DNA of 64,000 bases from Pantoea sp. Eser (GCA_009830035.1 SZZY01000015.1:1-64000), one strand, 5' to 3'; shown: positions 11,516-23,461, numbered from the stretch's first letter. Translations and numbers: made by a program. Notes: a model not told the origin generated them from the sequence alone.

Positions 11516-11689
11516 AAGCGTTTTTACTATAGCGCCGATTATCTGGAGCGGCAATCATCAATAGTGCAATTGCTTTTGCATTTCCTGCGTTGCCAATTTG
11601 AGGTTTATCCTTTTCATTTCTGGCATTACACTTAACCGTTATCAGGTTAGTAAAGTGCTGACACAGCTCCCCGAAACCAGGAAATCATC

Positions 11690-12082
11690 ATGATCGACAC
11701 GAAAAAAATTGAACAACTTGCACGTCAGGTTCACGAAGCGATGCCGAAAGGGGTACGTGAGTTTGGTGATGATGTCGAAAAGAAAATTCGTCAGGTTCTT
11801 CAGGCGCAGCTGACGCGTATGGATCTGGTCAACCGTGAAGAGTTTGATGTGCAAACGCAGGTGTTGCTGCGTACGCGGGAAAAACTGGCGGCGCTGGAAC
11901 AGCGTCTGGCACAGCTGGAAAGCCAGAGCGGCGCAACGCCGACAGCGCCAACCGCCAGCACACCCGTTGCCACGGCAAACACCGCAGCGGTCGGTACAGC
12001 GACCTCTCCTGCCGCCTCACCCGCACCGTCAGTGATCAGCACGCCGGATGTGGCCAAATTTGATACTGACAGCAACAACTAA
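11690..12082 (+). CDS. ubiK: Ubiquinone biosynthesis accessory factor UbiK
   Basis: UbiK (YqiC) is a small coiled-coil factor that works with UbiJ in the soluble Ubi complex. Residues 1-80 match closely ([41 protein letters not shown]). The remaining 50 residues form an Ala/Thr/Pro-rich low-complexity tail much longer than in E. coli; its role is unknown. RBS AGGAAATCATC precedes the ATG. It is divergent from ribB and convergent with hldE. Confidence 0.92.
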   Translation: MIDTKKIEQLARQVHEAMPKGVREFGDDVEKKIRQVLQAQLTRMDLVNREEFDVQTQVLLRTREKLAALEQRLAQLESQSGATPTAPTASTPVATANTAAVGTATSPAASPAPSVISTPDVAKFDTDSNN

Positions 12083-12092
12083 TCACCGGTTT

Positions 12093-12113
12093 AGCGGGAG
12101 CACGTCTCCCGCT
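12093..12113. terminator. Hairpin between ubiK and hldE
   Basis: AGCGGGAG / CTCCCGCT arms with a 5-nt loop lie between the convergent ubiK and hldE genes. There is no strict T tail directly after the stem, so this is a probable rather than certain terminator. Confidence 0.45.
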
Positions 12114-12124
12114 GACGGCGGGTT

Positions 12125-13552
12125 TTAGCTGTCGCCGCGAATGGTTTTAATGATATCGGTGGTTGAGATGCCATCTTCAAAATTCAGCACCTGCACGTCT
12201 CCACCGTTGGCCCACACTTCTTTACTGCCGGCGATATCCTCCGGTTTGTAATCGCCGCCTTTCACCAGCAGATCCGGCAGAATGCTGGCGATCAGCCGCT
12301 GCGGCGTATCCTCTTCAAACACCACCACCCAATCAACCGCTTCCAGCGCACCGAGAACAATCATGCGGTTTTCCTGCGGATTAACCGGGCGGCTCGCGCC
12401 TTTCAGCCGTTTGGTTGACGAATCGTTGTTCACCGCCACGATCAGGCGATCGCCCAGCTTACGCGCATTGGCTAGATAAGAGACGTGACCGGCATGCAGA
12501 ATGTCGAAAACACCGTTGGTCATTACCACTTTTTCGCCGCGCCGACGCGCCATCTTCACTGCCGCTTTCAGCTCCGCTTCGGTCATAATGCCGAAGCCCT
12601 GTTCCGGACGGGCATGAATTGCATTTTGCAGCTCAACGGTGCTGACGGTGGAGGTCCCGAGTTTACCTACCACCACGCCAGCAGCGGCATTGGCGAGGAA
12701 ACAGGCCTCTTCCAGCGAGTCACCTGCCGCTAACGCCGCAGCCAGCACGCCGATAACCGTGTCGCCCGCACCCGTTACGTCGTAGACTTCCTGGGCCTGG
12801 GTCGGCAGATGCAATGGCGCTTTGCCAGGCTGCAGCAGCGTCATGCCATTTTCTGAACGGGTCACCAGCAGCGCGGAGAGATCGAAATCGGCGATCAGCT
12901 GCATACCGCGCGCCACGATCTCCTCTTCGTTTTTACACTTACCGACCACCGCTTCAAATTCGGACAGATTAGGTGTCAGCAGCGTTGCGCCACGGTAGCG
13001 GGCAAAGTCGGTGCCTTTCGGATCGATCAGCACAGGGACGTTTGCTTCGCGCGCCAGGGTGATCATGGCCTGCACGCTGCAGAGCGCGCCTTTGGCGTAG
13101 TCAGACAGCACCAGTGCGCCCGCTGCCGCCAGCGAAGCACGCACTTTCTGGTGGATCGGTTCGGGATCAACCTGATCGAATCCCTCTTCAAAATCGAGGC
13201 GGATCAGCTGCTGGTTGCGTGACAGCACGCGCAGCTTGGTAATGGTCGGATGGCTTTTCACCGCCACGAAATCGCACTGTACGTTGACGTCTCTCAGCGT
13301 TTTACTCAACACGCGCGCCGCATCATCTTCACCGGTCAGGCCAATCAGCCGTGAGGCGGCACCTAGTGCTGCAATGTTCGTCGCCACGTTTGCTGCGCCG
13401 CCAGGACGCTCCTCAACAGTCTCCACTTTCACCACCGGAACCGGTGCTTCAGGGGAGATACGGCTGGTAGGGCCGTACCAGTAACGATCCAACATCACAT
13501 CGCCAACAACCAGCACTGAGGCTTGGCCGAACGCGGGCAGAGTAACTTTCAT
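12125..13552 (-). CDS. hldE: Bifunctional heptose-7-phosphate kinase / heptose-1-phosphate adenylyltransferase
   Basis: HldE performs two steps of ADP-heptose synthesis for the LPS inner core. The N-terminal ribokinase-type domain (about 1-320) contains GGAANVATN and YDVTGAGDT. The C-terminal nucleotidyltransferase domain (about 340-475) contains [17 protein letters not shown] chose ATG 13552 (MKVTLPAF), which has GGAG eight bases upstream and matches E. coli; an ATG at 13573 would add seven residues. It lies 70 bp after glnE in the ygiF-glnE-hldE operon. Confidence 0.96.
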   Translation of the reverse strand: MKVTLPAFGQASVLVVGDVMLDRYWYGPTSRISPEAPVPVVKVETVEERPGGAANVATNIAALGAASRLIGLTGEDDAARVLSKTLRDVNVQCDFVAVKSHPTITKLRVLSRNQQLIRLDFEEGFDQVDPEPIHQKVRASLAAAGALVLSDYAKGALCSVQAMITLAREANVPVLIDPKGTDFARYRGATLLTPNLSEFEAVVGKCKNEEEIVARGMQLIADFDLSALLVTRSENGMTLLQPGKAPLHLPTQAQEVYDVTGAGDTVIGVLAAALAAGDSLEEACFLANAAAGVVVGKLGTSTVSTVELQNAIHARPEQGFGIMTEAELKAAVKMARRRGEKVVMTNGVFDILHAGHVSYLANARKLGDRLIVAVNNDSSTKRLKGASRPVNPQENRMIVLGALEAVDWVVVFEEDTPQRLIASILPDLLVKGGDYKPEDIAGSKEVWANGGDVQVLNFEDGISTTDIIKTIRGDS

Positions 13553-13622
13553 TCCAGACACTCCAGACTGCATTAAAAAAAGTGCGCGGATGATAGCACA
13601 GTTGCGATTTGTGCTATCAGCA

Positions 13623-16469
13623 TCACGCCGGGAGAGACGCGGGCGAGTTCAGCCAGCGCTGCCAGCTGGCAACAACCGTTTGCCGTTCGGCGGCGAAAGC
13701 ATCCGGCTCCACATGGCCGGGCAGCTCCTGCAATGCCCGATGGTGCAAGGCATCACGCAGGGTAACGTACGCCTGCGTCAGCGCCTGTGCTTCATCGGCG
13801 GGCATTTTATGGTATTTCGCCATCAGTTCAAAAATGCGCACATTGTCGGACCAGCGCGTCAGCTCAGGTTGTTCAGCGGCGTAGCGTAAGACAAGATATT
13901 GGGCGATGAATTCAATGTCGGTGATACCGCCCTGATCGGTTTTAATCTCCCAGCGTCCTTTATGCTTGTTACTGAGGTGAGCGCGCATCTTTTCACGCAT
14001 CTCACGCACTTCAGTCTGCAATGCCTCAGCGGGACGCGTTAAACAGAGGATCGCCTGGCGGATGGTGTTAAAACGTTCGCCTAGCGTCGGCTCGCCAAAC
14101 ACCACACGCGCCCGTACCAGCGCCTGATGCTCCCAGGTCCAAGACTCCTTGCGCTGATACTCTTCATACGCCTCAAAGGTGCTGACCAGCATGCCTGCCG
14201 CGCCGGAGGGACGTAACCGCGCGTCCACCTCATACAGAATGCCGGATGAGGTGCGGGTACTGAACAGATGCATGATGCGCTGGGCGAGGCGCAGATAGAA
14301 CTGGCGGCCATCAATGCTGCGTTCGCCCTCGGTCACCGCATCCGCCGGGCAGTCGTGCAGAAAGACTAAATCGAGATCGGAACTGTATCCCAGCTCCCAG
14401 CCGCCCAGTTTGCCATAGCCCAGCACTGCAAAGCCACGTTCGTGCTCATTACTCAGGTGCGATGGCCTGCCGTAGCGCTGCACCATCATGTGCCAGGCCT
14501 GGCGTACCACCGATTCGATGATCGCCTCAGCCAGCCAGGTGAGGTGATCGCTCACTTTCATCACCGGTAGCGTGCCGGCGATGTCGGCAGCGGCAATACG
14601 CAGATGCTGCGCCTGCTTGAACTGGCGCACCGCCTCAAGCTGCTGCTCCTCATCATCGGTGGGAATTCGCATCAGATACTGACGCAGCTCATCGCGGTAG
14701 GTGGCGGTTGGCTGGTAAAGCGTGGCCGGATCGAGCAGTTCGTCCAACAACAGCGGGTGCCGGGCCAGCTGACTGGCCACCATCGGCGAGGCGGCGCACA
14801 GACGGATAAAATGCCGCAGCGCACCGTGATATTCGGTTAATAATTCGAGGTAGGTGCTGCGGGTCAGCACGCCAAGCAGTAACGGCGTCAGACGGCTGAG
14901 GGTGATGGCAGCATCGTCACGCGGACAGACTTCGCTTAACAGACGCGGCATCAGCTGGTCCAGCGCCTGACGACCGCGCGGGCCGATAGTGCGCCGGCTG
15001 ATATCCTGGCGAAACGCCTCCAGAGTCTGGTGCAGCGTGCGGCACTGTTCATCGCTGAGTTGTGGCACCAGCGGCGCTAGTTCGCTCTCTTCCAGCGGGT
15101 CCTGCCACAGCATCTGGTACTCCGCCAGCTCGCGCTGATCGCCAATCTCTGGCGTATCTTCGCCAATCAGCTCATCAAAAATAGCGCGAACCGCCGCCAT
15201 CTGGCTTTCGAGCGCCGCCATCAGGGCGGGCCAGTCCGCGCTGCCCATCGCCCACGCCAGACGGGTGCGATGCAGCTCATCTTCAGGTAACGTCTGGGTC
15301 TGCTCATCACCCAAGCTTTGCAGCAGATTTTCCAGCCGCCGCAGGAACAGATAGGCTTCACGCAGCGCATCCACCTGATCTGCCGGTAATAACGCCAGCT
15401 CTTTTATCGCTTCCAGCGTCGGCAGTAAGGCGCGCAGTTGTAGTGAGCGCTCACGCCCGCCACGAATCAGCTGAAATACCTGGACGATAAATTCGGTTTC
15501 ACGAATCCCGCCTGCGCCCAGCTTGATGTTATTTTTCAGGCCGCGCCGCCGCACTTCCCGGCTGATCATCCCTTTCATGTTACGCAGCGACTGAATTACG
15601 CTGAAGTAGATATAACGCCGGTAGACGAACGGCCGCAGCATCTGTTGCAGCTCCAGGCTCCAGCGATCGTGCTCGTCTCCCATCAGTCGCGCTTTGACCA
15701 TCGCGTAACGTTCCCAGTCGCGTCCCTGCTCCTGGTAATAATCTTCCAGGGCGGCGAAGCTCATCACCAGCGGGCCGCTGTCGCCAAACGGACGCAGACG
15801 CATATCAACCCGGTAGACAAAGCCATCCATGGTCGGCTGATCGAGCACCTTGATCAGCCGCTGTCCCATGCGGGTAAAGAACTGGGCGTTATCCAGTTCC
15901 CGTCTTCCGCCGCGGGTGCTGCCGTTTTCCGGCCAGGCAAAAATCAGGTCGATATCGGATGAGAAATTCAGCTCGCCACCGCCCAGCTTGCCCATGCCGA
16001 GGATCAGCATCGGTTGCGCTTCGCCGTCGGCGTTGCAGGGGGTACCAAAATCGCGACAGCAATCCTGATAGACCCAATCGCGCGCCCGGCTGATTAACAC
16101 TTCCGCCAGCACGCTGAGCTGCTGCAGGCTCTGTTCCGTGCTGGCGTGTTGCAAGCACTGCATCCAGGCGATACGCACCAGCATCCGGCGGCGAAACAGT
16201 CGCAGTTCCCGCATCAGGCTGGCTTCGCTATCAACCGTCGCCATCACCTGATTCAGCCAGTCAGAGTAGTGCTGCCACTCGTCAGCCTGCGGCGGCGCAT
16301 GGCAAATAGCCTGCCACCAGTCGGGATGCTGTTGCAGGTTTTCCAGCACAAAATCACTGAAAGCCAGCCCGGCCGCCTGCTCCGCGTTCAGCGAAGCAAG
16401 GGGAACGTCAAGCTGCTGCGCGGCGCGTGCCGCCTGTTCGCGTAACAACGCGGGAAGTGCTGACAACAT
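13623..16469 (-). CDS. glnE: Bifunctional glutamine synthetase adenylyltransferase/adenylyl-removase
   Basis: GlnE adenylylates and deadenylylates glutamine synthetase in response to PII and glutamine. Both nucleotidyltransferase domains are present with their signatures: [20 protein letters not shown] near the N-terminus and [20 protein letters not shown] in the C-terminal half. ATG 16469 is preceded by GGAGGGATTT, a strong site, giving 948 residues (E. coli 946). An upstream in-frame ATG at 16481 overlaps the ribosome site and is less likely. The gene is intact. Confidence 0.96.
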   Translation of the reverse strand: MLSALPALLREQAARAAQQLDVPLASLNAEQAAGLAFSDFVLENLQQHPDWWQAICHAPPQADEWQHYSDWLNQVMATVDSEASLMRELRLFRRRMLVRIAWMQCLQHASTEQSLQQLSVLAEVLISRARDWVYQDCCRDFGTPCNADGEAQPMLILGMGKLGGGELNFSSDIDLIFAWPENGSTRGGRRELDNAQFFTRMGQRLIKVLDQPTMDGFVYRVDMRLRPFGDSGPLVMSFAALEDYYQEQGRDWERYAMVKARLMGDEHDRWSLELQQMLRPFVYRRYIYFSVIQSLRNMKGMISREVRRRGLKNNIKLGAGGIRETEFIVQVFQLIRGGRERSLQLRALLPTLEAIKELALLPADQVDALREAYLFLRRLENLLQSLGDEQTQTLPEDELHRTRLAWAMGSADWPALMAALESQMAAVRAIFDELIGEDTPEIGDQRELAEYQMLWQDPLEESELAPLVPQLSDEQCRTLHQTLEAFRQDISRRTIGPRGRQALDQLMPRLLSEVCPRDDAAITLSRLTPLLLGVLTRSTYLELLTEYHGALRHFIRLCAASPMVASQLARHPLLLDELLDPATLYQPTATYRDELRQYLMRIPTDDEEQQLEAVRQFKQAQHLRIAAADIAGTLPVMKVSDHLTWLAEAIIESVVRQAWHMMVQRYGRPSHLSNEHERGFAVLGYGKLGGWELGYSSDLDLVFLHDCPADAVTEGERSIDGRQFYLRLAQRIMHLFSTRTSSGILYEVDARLRPSGAAGMLVSTFEAYEEYQRKESWTWEHQALVRARVVFGEPTLGERFNTIRQAILCLTRPAEALQTEVREMREKMRAHLSNKHKGRWEIKTDQGGITDIEFIAQYLVLRYAAEQPELTRWSDNVRIFELMAKYHKMPADEAQALTQAYVTLRDALHHRALQELPGHVEPDAFAAERQTVVASWQRWLNSPASLPA

Positions 16470-16502
16470 AAATCCCTCCATGATGGAGTAGCGCAGTTCA
16501 GG

Positions 16503-17813
16503 TTAGCGGGCAGAACCGCTGGTGAGCCAGAACGGTGGCTGTTTCAACGCCTGCGCCGTCAGCCAGGCTAATCCGGCTTCCTGTTGTTCATGAATCGCAG
16601 ACAGCAGCTGTTGCCACGGTGCCAGCCAGACCGCCACATCTTCCTGCAGATAAGCGCCGGCCAGCAAATGTACCGCCAGCAGCTGACGCGATAAGCGCGT
16701 CGCTTTATCCCGATACTCATTGGGCTGTTTAACCGTGCTGAAGGTCTCTCTGAGATCGGCATTGATGCGGCTCAGCATGATGTCGCCAAAGCGTTTAAAC
16801 GAGCCCTGCAATTTGGCCTGGCCTTTGGCATCCACCCACTGCTGCCATTGCGATTCTACCAGCCAGTGCGTCAGCGCCAGCTGGGTTTTCACCGCCAGCG
16901 ATGAGAGGCAGAAGCTGGTTGCGTCCACTGCGTCATTGACCAGCGTCTCTTCCAGCGTGGTCAGCTGCTGACGCAAAGCACTGCTGGCCTTGCGCGGCAC
17001 CAGCGCACCAAACAGGGTAAACGCCTGACGCAGCACATCCAGCGCTTCACACACCGCATCCTGTGCCGTCGCGTTGCCGCGCAGCCAGACTTCTTCGTGA
17101 TACTGCCAGTGGCTGAGACCGGCCGACATGGCTGCTACCATGCCCTCTTCTACCGTGGCTTTGTTACCGGCTTTCAACAGCGGGAAAGGACGCAGCTGAC
17201 GCGGCGGATTGCCCTGCGCCAGCTGATAACCGCGTTCAGCTTTACTCAGGCTGCCAATGCGCAGGCCGCCTATCGCCACCAGCTGCCGGGCAATGGCCAG
17301 CATATCTTTTCTTTCACCGCGCTTTGATTCCAGTTCGATTTCGCACAGCGGTTCGCTCAGGGTGCCCGCCGTGACGTCGCCCTGATCAAACGCCAGCTCA
17401 ATCTCGCTGTCGCCCACGGTAATCAGCCAGGTTTCACGCTGGAAATGGGTGGTGAACAGCGGCTGTAAACGTGACTGTAACGCCGCAATGTCGGTGCCCT
17501 GCGGCCAGATGTCAGACGGCAGTTGCGCAATATCCAGCGTCGGTTCGCTCAGGTCGACATTATATTCCGGGCGCTGATGCAGCCCGCCAAGCGTTTTACC
17601 GGCCGCTTTCAGCGTCATTTCATAACGCTTATCGACGCCACGGATGCGCAATCCCATATCCCAGCGCCGCAGCTGGTTATCGTCGGTTTCAAAATAGATG
17701 TTGGTCAGCTCGCGCGCAGGCTGATGCTGATGCGGCCACGCCGCGACAAGGTCAGCCAGTTTCCCGGCCGCCTGAGGAGTTGCAATGAACTTTAGTTCGA
17801 TTTCGATGGTCAT
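16503..17813 (-). CDS. ygiF: Inorganic triphosphatase (CYTH-CHAD)
   Basis: This 436-residue protein has an N-terminal CYTH domain (EIELKF, the ExExK signature) and a C-terminal CHAD domain rich in His and Arg. E. coli YgiF hydrolyses inorganic triphosphate. The sequence aligns end to end (LHQRPEYNVDLSEPTLDIAQLP, GSLSKAERGYQLAQGNP). It is the first gene of the ygiF-glnE-hldE unit, with 33 bp to glnE. Confidence 0.94.
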   Translation of the reverse strand: MTIEIELKFIATPQAAGKLADLVAAWPHQHQPARELTNIYFETDDNQLRRWDMGLRIRGVDKRYEMTLKAAGKTLGGLHQRPEYNVDLSEPTLDIAQLPSDIWPQGTDIAALQSRLQPLFTTHFQRETWLITVGDSEIELAFDQGDVTAGTLSEPLCEIELESKRGERKDMLAIARQLVAIGGLRIGSLSKAERGYQLAQGNPPRQLRPFPLLKAGNKATVEEGMVAAMSAGLSHWQYHEEVWLRGNATAQDAVCEALDVLRQAFTLFGALVPRKASSALRQQLTTLEETLVNDAVDATSFCLSSLAVKTQLALTHWLVESQWQQWVDAKGQAKLQGSFKRFGDIMLSRINADLRETFSTVKQPNEYRDKATRLSRQLLAVHLLAGAYLQEDVAVWLAPWQQLLSAIHEQQEAGLAWLTAQALKQPPFWLTSGSAR

Positions 17814-18085
17814 AATTTTTTATTCACTACGCCGCTGGCACTTAAGAGGATGTTTCCTGCATATTTCAGTCGATAATCAGCAGGTTACTCATGCTGTCGC
17901 CTGGAGGGCAAGGGGTTATCAGGCGAAGATTAATGCACAGAAGCCGCGCTGTCTCTGCTTTCTTTGTGCTTTCGCAGACCTTTTCGCACTCTCATGAGAC
18001 CAGGATAGTTCTCATATAGATTTATACGAGGCCTCTCCAGACTGTGCCGGTAAATTTTTAGTCAGACTAAGCAAAACGAAATCGA

Positions 18086-18706
18086 ATGAAAAAAATCACA
18101 CTCGCTGGACTCACTTTGCTGGCCCTCAGCACCCTTGCACGTGCCCACGCCGAAGAAAAACGCTACGTGTCTGATGAATTATCGACCTGGGTTCGCAGCG
18201 GACCGGGCGATCAGTTTCGCCTGCTCGGTAAGCTGAATGCCGGGGAAGAGGTGCAGCTGCTTCAGACCAACAATGATACCCATTATGGCCAGATCCGTAA
18301 CTCGGAAGGCCGCACCACCTGGATCCCCCTGTCGCAGCTGAGCGCCAGTCCCAGCCTGCGTACCCGGGTGCCGCAGCTGGAACAGCAGGTTAAAGATCTC
18401 ACCGTCAAGCTGGATAATATCGACAACAGCTGGAATCAGCGCACCGCTGAAATGCAGAACAAAGTCGCCAGTAGCGACGGCGTGATCAACGGACTGAAGG
18501 GCGAAAACCAGAAGCTGAAAAACGAGCTGATCGTTGCGCAGAAGAAAGTCAGCGCGGCTAACGTCCAGCTCGATGACAAGCAGCGTACCATCATCATGCA
18601 GTGGTTTATGTATGGCGGCGGCGGGCTGGGTGTCGGCCTGCTGTTAGGTTTACTGTTGCCGCACATGCTGCCGCGCCGCAAGAAAAACGATCGCTGGATG
18701 AACTGA
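18086..18706 (+). CDS. ygiM: YgiM SH3-domain membrane protein
   Basis: The 206-residue protein (same length as E. coli YgiM) has a signal peptide ending near AHAEEKR, a bacterial SH3 domain (about 25-90, WVRSGPGDQF, TTWIPLSQL), a coiled coil (about 95-165), one C-terminal membrane helix (GGGGLGVGLLLGLLLP) and a basic tail. Its function is not established; the family is envelope-associated. It lies upstream of cca in the same direction. Confidence 0.93.
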   Translation: MKKITLAGLTLLALSTLARAHAEEKRYVSDELSTWVRSGPGDQFRLLGKLNAGEEVQLLQTNNDTHYGQIRNSEGRTTWIPLSQLSASPSLRTRVPQLEQQVKDLTVKLDNIDNSWNQRTAEMQNKVASSDGVINGLKGENQKLKNELIVAQKKVSAANVQLDDKQRTIIMQWFMYGGGGLGVGLLLGLLLPHMLPRRKKNDRWMN

Positions 18707-18864
18707 CCCATCTCTGCCGTTTTTCATCAGGGGATCGCCAGATCCCCCTTTTGGCATGCCTGCAATCTGCTGAATCTGTGCAACAATAGAGCAACATGCA
18801 CTGCTGAAGTGTCGCGCGGGAGGCGCCCGGCGTGCAGGTCATTTCTTTATCTCTGGAGTTTTGC

Positions 18865-20097
18865 GTGAAGACGTTTCTTGTGGGCGGCGCAGTGCGTGAT
18901 GCACTGCTGAAGCTGCCGGTTAAAGACAAAGATTGGGTGGTGGTCGGTGCCACGCCCGAGGCCATGCTTGAGCAGGGCTATCAACACGTCGGTCGCGACT
19001 TTCCCGTTTTCCTGCATCCTGACAGCCGCGAAGAGTATGCGCTGGCGCGTACCGAGCGGAAAAACGGGAAAGGCTATACCGGATTCGTGACCTGGTCCGC
19101 GCCGGATGTAACGCTGGAGCAGGACTTACAACGCCGCGATCTGACCATCAATGCAATTGCGCAGGATGAAAACGGCCAGCTGATTGACCCTTACCACGGC
19201 CAGCGCGATATTGCCCAGCGCCAGTTGCGGCATGTTTCTGACGCCTTCCATGAAGATCCGCTGCGGGTGTTACGCGTGGCGCACTTCGCGGCGCGTTTCG
19301 CCCATCTCAACTTCCGTATTGCCGCCGAGACTCAACAGCTGATGCAGCAGATGGTCAGCAGCGGCGAACTGGCACATCTGGCCGCTGAGCGGGTGTGGAA
19401 AGAGACGGGAAAAGCTCTGACCAGCCGCAATCCGCAGGTCTATTTTCAGGTGCTGCGCGACTGTGGCGCGTTGCAGGTGCTGTTCCCGGAACTCGATAAC
19501 CTGTTCGGCATTCCGGCGCCGGCGACGTGGCATCCGGAGATCGACACCGGGGTGCATACCCTGATGACGCTGACCATGGCGTCCGCGCTCTCCGAATCGG
19601 TCGATGTGCGCTTCGCCACGCTGTTCCACGACGTCGGCAAGGCGCTGACGCCGCCTGAAAAATGGCCCAGCCATCATGGCCATGGCCTGGCGGGCGTGCC
19701 GTTGGTGGAGGCGATTTGTCAGCGTCTGCGGGTGCCCAATGCGATACGCGATCTGGCGCTGATCGTCACCGAATTTCACGACATCGTGCATACCATTGAG
19801 CGCCAGTCGGCCGCCTCGCTGGTGGCGCTGTTTGATCGGATCGATGCCTGGCGCAAACCGCAACGCATCGAGCAGATGGCGCTGACCAGCGAAGCCGATG
19901 CGCGCGGGCGTGCCGGTCTGGAAAGTATGGCGTATCCACAGGGTGACTATCTGCTGCGGGCGTTTGCGTTTGCGCAGGCGGTGCCGACTAAAGCGGTGAT
20001 CGAGGCGGGTTTTAAAGGCGCTGAGGTGCGGGAAGAGTTAACGCGACGGCGGATTGACGCCGTCGCGCAGGGTCTGGCTATACCGCAGCCTGACTAG
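18865..20097 (+). CDS. cca: CCA tRNA nucleotidyltransferase (multifunctional)
   Basis: Cca adds or repairs the 3' CCA of tRNAs; the enterobacterial form also has an HD phosphohydrolase domain. The start is GTG 18865 ([12 protein letters not shown]), with CTGGAG six bases upstream; the same GTG start is used in E. coli. The GGAVRD head, [16 protein letters not shown], and the HD segment [12 protein letters not shown] are visible. It has 410 residues and ends with TAG, one of few intact genes here to use it. Confidence 0.96.
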   Translation: MKTFLVGGAVRDALLKLPVKDKDWVVVGATPEAMLEQGYQHVGRDFPVFLHPDSREEYALARTERKNGKGYTGFVTWSAPDVTLEQDLQRRDLTINAIAQDENGQLIDPYHGQRDIAQRQLRHVSDAFHEDPLRVLRVAHFAARFAHLNFRIAAETQQLMQQMVSSGELAHLAAERVWKETGKALTSRNPQVYFQVLRDCGALQVLFPELDNLFGIPAPATWHPEIDTGVHTLMTLTMASALSESVDVRFATLFHDVGKALTPPEKWPSHHGHGLAGVPLVEAICQRLRVPNAIRDLALIVTEFHDIVHTIERQSAASLVALFDRIDAWRKPQRIEQMALTSEADARGRAGLESMAYPQGDYLLRAFAFAQAVPTKAVIEAGFKGAEVREELTRRRIDAVAQGLAIPQPD

Positions 20098-20112
20098 CAG
20101 GCTGCGATCGGT

Positions 20113-20931
20113 TTACATGAAGACCATGTAAACCGCTGCCGCCACGATAAAGCGGTAGATGGCGAAGGGGACAAACGAGATACGCTTAATCAGCTCCAGG
20201 AAGGCGTTAATCGCGATCAACGCCACCACGAAGGCGGTCACAAAGCCCACGGCGAACATCGGGAAGTCAGCCATGGTCAGGAAGCCGATGCTCTTGTACA
20301 TATCCAGCACCGTCGCGCCCATCATCATGGGTACTGCCAGGATGAAGGAGAACTCAGAGGCCGCATAGCGGCTCACGCCCATCAGCATGCCGCCGGAAAT
20401 GGTCGCACCTGAACGAGAGAAGCCCGGCCACAGCGCTAAGCACTGAAAGCAGCCAATCATAAACGCCTGACGATAGGTAATATCATCGACGCCGACCGCT
20501 TTCGGCTGCTTCGGTTTGAGGTATTCTGCCGCCAGCAGCAGCACGCCCCCGACCACCAGCGCATACATCACGTTGATCAGATTAAACAGCGTTTTGATCT
20601 GATCGTGCAGTACCAGTCCCACTACCACCGCTGGCACCATGCCCAGCAGAATGTGGATCAGTGATAAACGTCCGCTACCGACACCTTCATGTTTGACTTC
20701 ACCGAAGTGGATACCGATCAGGCCAAACAGACGCCGCCAGAACATCACGACAACGGCCAGAATTGAGCCTAACTGGATAACCACCTCAAAGGTCTCTGCT
20801 TTCTCGCCCTCAAAGCCCAGAAGGTGACCGACTATAATCATGTGCCCTGTGGATGAGACAGGTAAAAATTCGGTCAGCCCTTCCACAACGCCTAGGATTG
20901 CAGCTACCCAAAGCTGATGAATATCTGCCAT
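20113..20931 (-). CDS. uppP: Undecaprenyl-diphosphatase (BacA/UppP)
   Basis: UppP recycles undecaprenyl pyrophosphate to the lipid carrier for peptidoglycan and LPS. The polytopic inner-membrane protein (about eight segments) has the [14 protein letters not shown] signature and the [11 protein letters not shown] motif. I chose ATG 20931 (MADIHQLW) with AGAGG upstream; a TTG one codon earlier is possible. The 3' end carries a perfect 11-bp inverted repeat (20109-20135) around the last codons. Confidence 0.95.
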   Translation of the reverse strand: MADIHQLWVAAILGVVEGLTEFLPVSSTGHMIIVGHLLGFEGEKAETFEVVIQLGSILAVVVMFWRRLFGLIGIHFGEVKHEGVGSGRLSLIHILLGMVPAVVVGLVLHDQIKTLFNLINVMYALVVGGVLLLAAEYLKPKQPKAVGVDDITYRQAFMIGCFQCLALWPGFSRSGATISGGMLMGVSRYAASEFSFILAVPMMMGATVLDMYKSIGFLTMADFPMFAVGFVTAFVVALIAINAFLELIKRISFVPFAIYRFIVAAAVYMVFM

Positions 20932-21123
20932 CAAATTTTTCCTCTATCCGTTTCAAAACCATTAAAAAGGCGCTAGCGCGAAGGCTATCGCCTGAAATCA
21001 TGCCTGCATCAGCCTGAGTAAAACTTAAGGTTTTAGGCCATTTCGCTGGCTCCAACGAAACGGCACTCGCTATGACAGACAGTAATTTGGTTTGGTTTCA
21101 TGGTGATGGCAATCACATCGCAT

Positions 21124-21483
21124 TTATTTAGGAATAGTCCCGCGCTCAATTCGCACGCCAACCTGCGCTGCCTGGGCGATAGCGCCCGGTTTGCTTACCT
21201 TTACGCGTACACCAGGCGAATTGAAACGGTTCATCAACAGATCCGCGATTTCTTCAGCTACCCGCTCAACCAGCGCGAAACGACTGCCGGTCAGGTGCGT
21301 CAGAATCGCTTCAGAGACGTCGGCATAGCTAAGACAATCGTTCACATCGTCGCTACGCGCCGCCAGACGGTTATCCCACGCCATTTCGACATCGAGCACC
21401 AGCTTCTGCTGCATTCCCTGTTCCCAGTCGTAAACGCCAATGGTGGTGAACACCGTGAGTTGTTCTATAAATACGATATCCAT
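21124..21483 (-). CDS. folB: Dihydroneopterin aldolase
   Basis: FolB converts dihydroneopterin to 6-hydroxymethyl-dihydropterin in folate synthesis. The 119-residue protein has the expected tunnelling-fold motifs: IEQLTVFTTIGVYDWEQ, DCLSYADVSEAI and FALVERVAEEIADLL, with a C-terminal VKVSKPGAI strand. It is divergent from plsY, as in E. coli. Confidence 0.96.
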   Translation of the reverse strand: MDIVFIEQLTVFTTIGVYDWEQGMQQKLVLDVEMAWDNRLAARSDDVNDCLSYADVSEAILTHLTGSRFALVERVAEEIADLLMNRFNSPGVRVKVSKPGAIAQAAQVGVRIERGTIPK

Positions 21484-21591
21484 GATGATGGTCTCTGTTT
21501 TTGGCTAAGCCGGATACCACTTCCGGCGGATTATGCGTATTATCCACGGTTGATGAGTTCAAAACGACTCAAAAGGTAACGGTACGGTGTT

Positions 21592-22197
21592 ATGAGTGCT
21601 TTCGCGCCTGGTATGATTATTTTCGCGTATCTCTGCGGTTCGATTTTCAGTGCGATTCTGGTCTGCAAACTCGCTGGCCTGCCCGATCCCAGTACGCACG
21701 GTTCAGGCAATCCTGGCGCCACCAACGTGTTACGGCTTGGTGGTAAAGCGGCCGCAGCCTGCGTGCTGGTGTTTGATGTGCTGAAAGGGATGGTGCCGGT
21801 CTGGCTGGCCTATCTGCTGCATGTGACGCCACTGTTTCTGGGCCTGACGGCGATTGCGGCCTGCCTCGGTCATATCTATCCGGTGTTATTCCAGTTCCGT
21901 GGTGGCAAAGGTGTCGCGACGGCTTTCGAGGCGATTGCGCCGATTGGCTGGGACTTAACCGGACTGGTTACCGGCACCTGGCTGCTCACGGTGCTGCTCA
22001 GCGGCTACTCATCGCTCGGCGCGATTGTCAGCGCGCTGATTGTGCCGTTCTACGTCTGGTGGTTTAAACCCCAGTTCACCTTTCCGGTTTCGATGCTCCC
22101 CTGCCTGAGCCTGTTACGCCATCACGACAACATTCAGCGTTTGTGGCGCGGTCAGGAAGGAAAGATCTGGAAGCGTAAGAAGAAATCGCAGGAATAA
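21592..22197 (+). CDS. plsY: Acyl-phosphate glycerol-3-phosphate acyltransferase
   Basis: PlsY makes lysophosphatidic acid from acyl-phosphate and glycerol-3-phosphate at the inner membrane. The 201-residue protein has about five membrane segments and the three family motifs [18 protein letters not shown] and the C-terminal [13 protein letters not shown]. The start at ATG 21592 follows an AAAGG-type site. Confidence 0.95.
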   Translation: MSAFAPGMIIFAYLCGSIFSAILVCKLAGLPDPSTHGSGNPGATNVLRLGGKAAAACVLVFDVLKGMVPVWLAYLLHVTPLFLGLTAIAACLGHIYPVLFQFRGGKGVATAFEAIAPIGWDLTGLVTGTWLLTVLLSGYSSLGAIVSALIVPFYVWWFKPQFTFPVSMLPCLSLLRHHDNIQRLWRGQEGKIWKRKKKSQE

Positions 22198-22222
22198 AAA
22201 AGCCGGCTAAGCCGGCTTTTTT
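22196..22222. terminator. Bidirectional terminator between plsY and tsaD
   Basis: A6-GCCGGC / GCCGGC-T6 arms form a perfect 12-bp stem with a 3-nt loop. It serves both convergent genes; its T tract supplies part of the tsaD stop codon. Confidence 0.9.
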
Positions 22223-23240
22223 ACACCCAGATGGCGGGCAGTTCCGCCAGCGGCCGGCGCGGCCGTATGCTGACGCCTAATCCCCCGCGCGTTCCGCCTT
22301 TCAACCGCACCATGCCCGCATACGCGATCATCGCACCGTTATCTGTACAGAACTCAAGACGCGCGTAAAACACTTCTCCGCCACGTTTCTGCATCATCAC
22401 CGCCATCTGCTCGCGCAGCGTTCGGTTGGCGCTGACGCCGCCGGCAATCACCAGACGTTTGAAGCCGGTTTGATCCAGCGCGCGCTTGCATTTGATCGCC
22501 AGCGTGTCGACCACCGCATCTTCAAAGGCCCGGGCGATATCGGCGCGGGTCTGCGCGTCATCATCATTGGCGCGGATGGTGTTGGCGGCAAAGGTTTTCA
22601 GTCCCGAGAAGCTGAAGTCCAGCCCTGGACGGTCGGTCATCGGACGCGGGAAGGTAAAGCGCCCTGCTGTGCCTTGCTGCGCCATCTTCGACAGCATCGG
22701 TCCGCCGGGATAATCCAGACCAAGCAGCTTGGCGGTTTTGTCGAACGCTTCACCGGCCGCATCATCAATCGATTCACCCAGCAAGGCATATTCACCGATA
22801 CCGGTGACGCTAATCAGCTGGGTATGGCCGCCCGAAACCAGCAGCGCCACGAACGGAAAAGCGGGCGGATTGTCTTCCAGCATCGGTGCCAGCAGGTGGC
22901 CTTCCATATGATGAACCGGCACCGCAGGCACTTTCCAGGCAAAGGCCAGCGCGCGGCCAATGGTGGCACCGACCAGCAGCGCGCCGACCAGCCCCGGACC
23001 GGCCGTATAAGCCACCGCATCGATTTGATTCGGCGCTAACCCGGCCTGTTTCAGCGCTGCCTGAATTAACGGCACGGTTTTACGCACGTGGTCGCGTGAT
23101 GCCAGTTCTGGCACCACGCCGCCATAATCGGCGTGCAGTTTTACCTGGCTGTACAGCTGATTGGCCAGTAACCCGGTCTCATCGTCATAAATTGCGATGC
23201 CGGTTTCATCGCATGACGTTTCAATACCCAGAATTCGCAT
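22221..23240 (-). CDS. tsaD: tRNA threonylcarbamoyladenosine transferase TsaD
   Basis: TsaD transfers the threonylcarbamoyl group to A37 of ANN-decoding tRNAs, with TsaB and TsaE. The ASKHA-type fold shows [10 protein letters not shown] at the start, the metal-binding HHMEGH pair and [12 protein letters not shown] 23240 has GAGGTG upstream and gives 339 residues (E. coli 337); an upstream start would add 12 residues. It is divergent from rpsU. Confidence 0.97.
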   Translation of the reverse strand: MRILGIETSCDETGIAIYDDETGLLANQLYSQVKLHADYGGVVPELASRDHVRKTVPLIQAALKQAGLAPNQIDAVAYTAGPGLVGALLVGATIGRALAFAWKVPAVPVHHMEGHLLAPMLEDNPPAFPFVALLVSGGHTQLISVTGIGEYALLGESIDDAAGEAFDKTAKLLGLDYPGGPMLSKMAQQGTAGRFTFPRPMTDRPGLDFSFSGLKTFAANTIRANDDDAQTRADIARAFEDAVVDTLAIKCKRALDQTGFKRLVIAGGVSANRTLREQMAVMMQKRGGEVFYARLEFCTDNGAMIAYAGMVRLKGGTRGGLGVSIRPRRPLAELPAIWV

Positions 23241-23416
23241 TGCATCACCTCTTTCTCGCGGCGCGCAGTTTAGCACAGCAATTTTGCGGGCAGAGGGGGC
23301 AATCCTCGCAAAAAGTCATTTTCTGTCGGCTAAAGAGTACGCTATACTCCTGCCCTTGGAAAAACCGGCAGCCGCACAGGCAAACGCTCCTGTTGGTTTC
23401 AAATTATCCATGGTGC

Positions 23417-23446
23417 TTTACAAACCAACGCGAGTTGGAGTAGAAT
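23417..23446 (+). promoter_or_regulatory. Sigma70 promoter of the rpsU-dnaG-rpoD operon
   Basis: TTTACA (23417-23422), an 18-bp spacer and TAGAAT (23441-23446) form a good sigma70 promoter about 70 bp before rpsU. A second possible -10 (TATACT, 23343-23348) lies further upstream but lacks a clear -35. Confidence 0.6.
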
Positions 23447-23461
23447 GCTGCACCATTTTGA

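Noticed and set aside
11357..11635. 92-codon plus-strand frame upstream of ubiK
   Set aside because: It lies over the FMN riboswitch on the opposite strand and encodes no recognisable sequence.
18790..18864. Start of cca at 18832
   Set aside because: The added residues do not match the family, and the GTG at 18865 has a well-placed ribosome site and the conserved VGGAVRD context.
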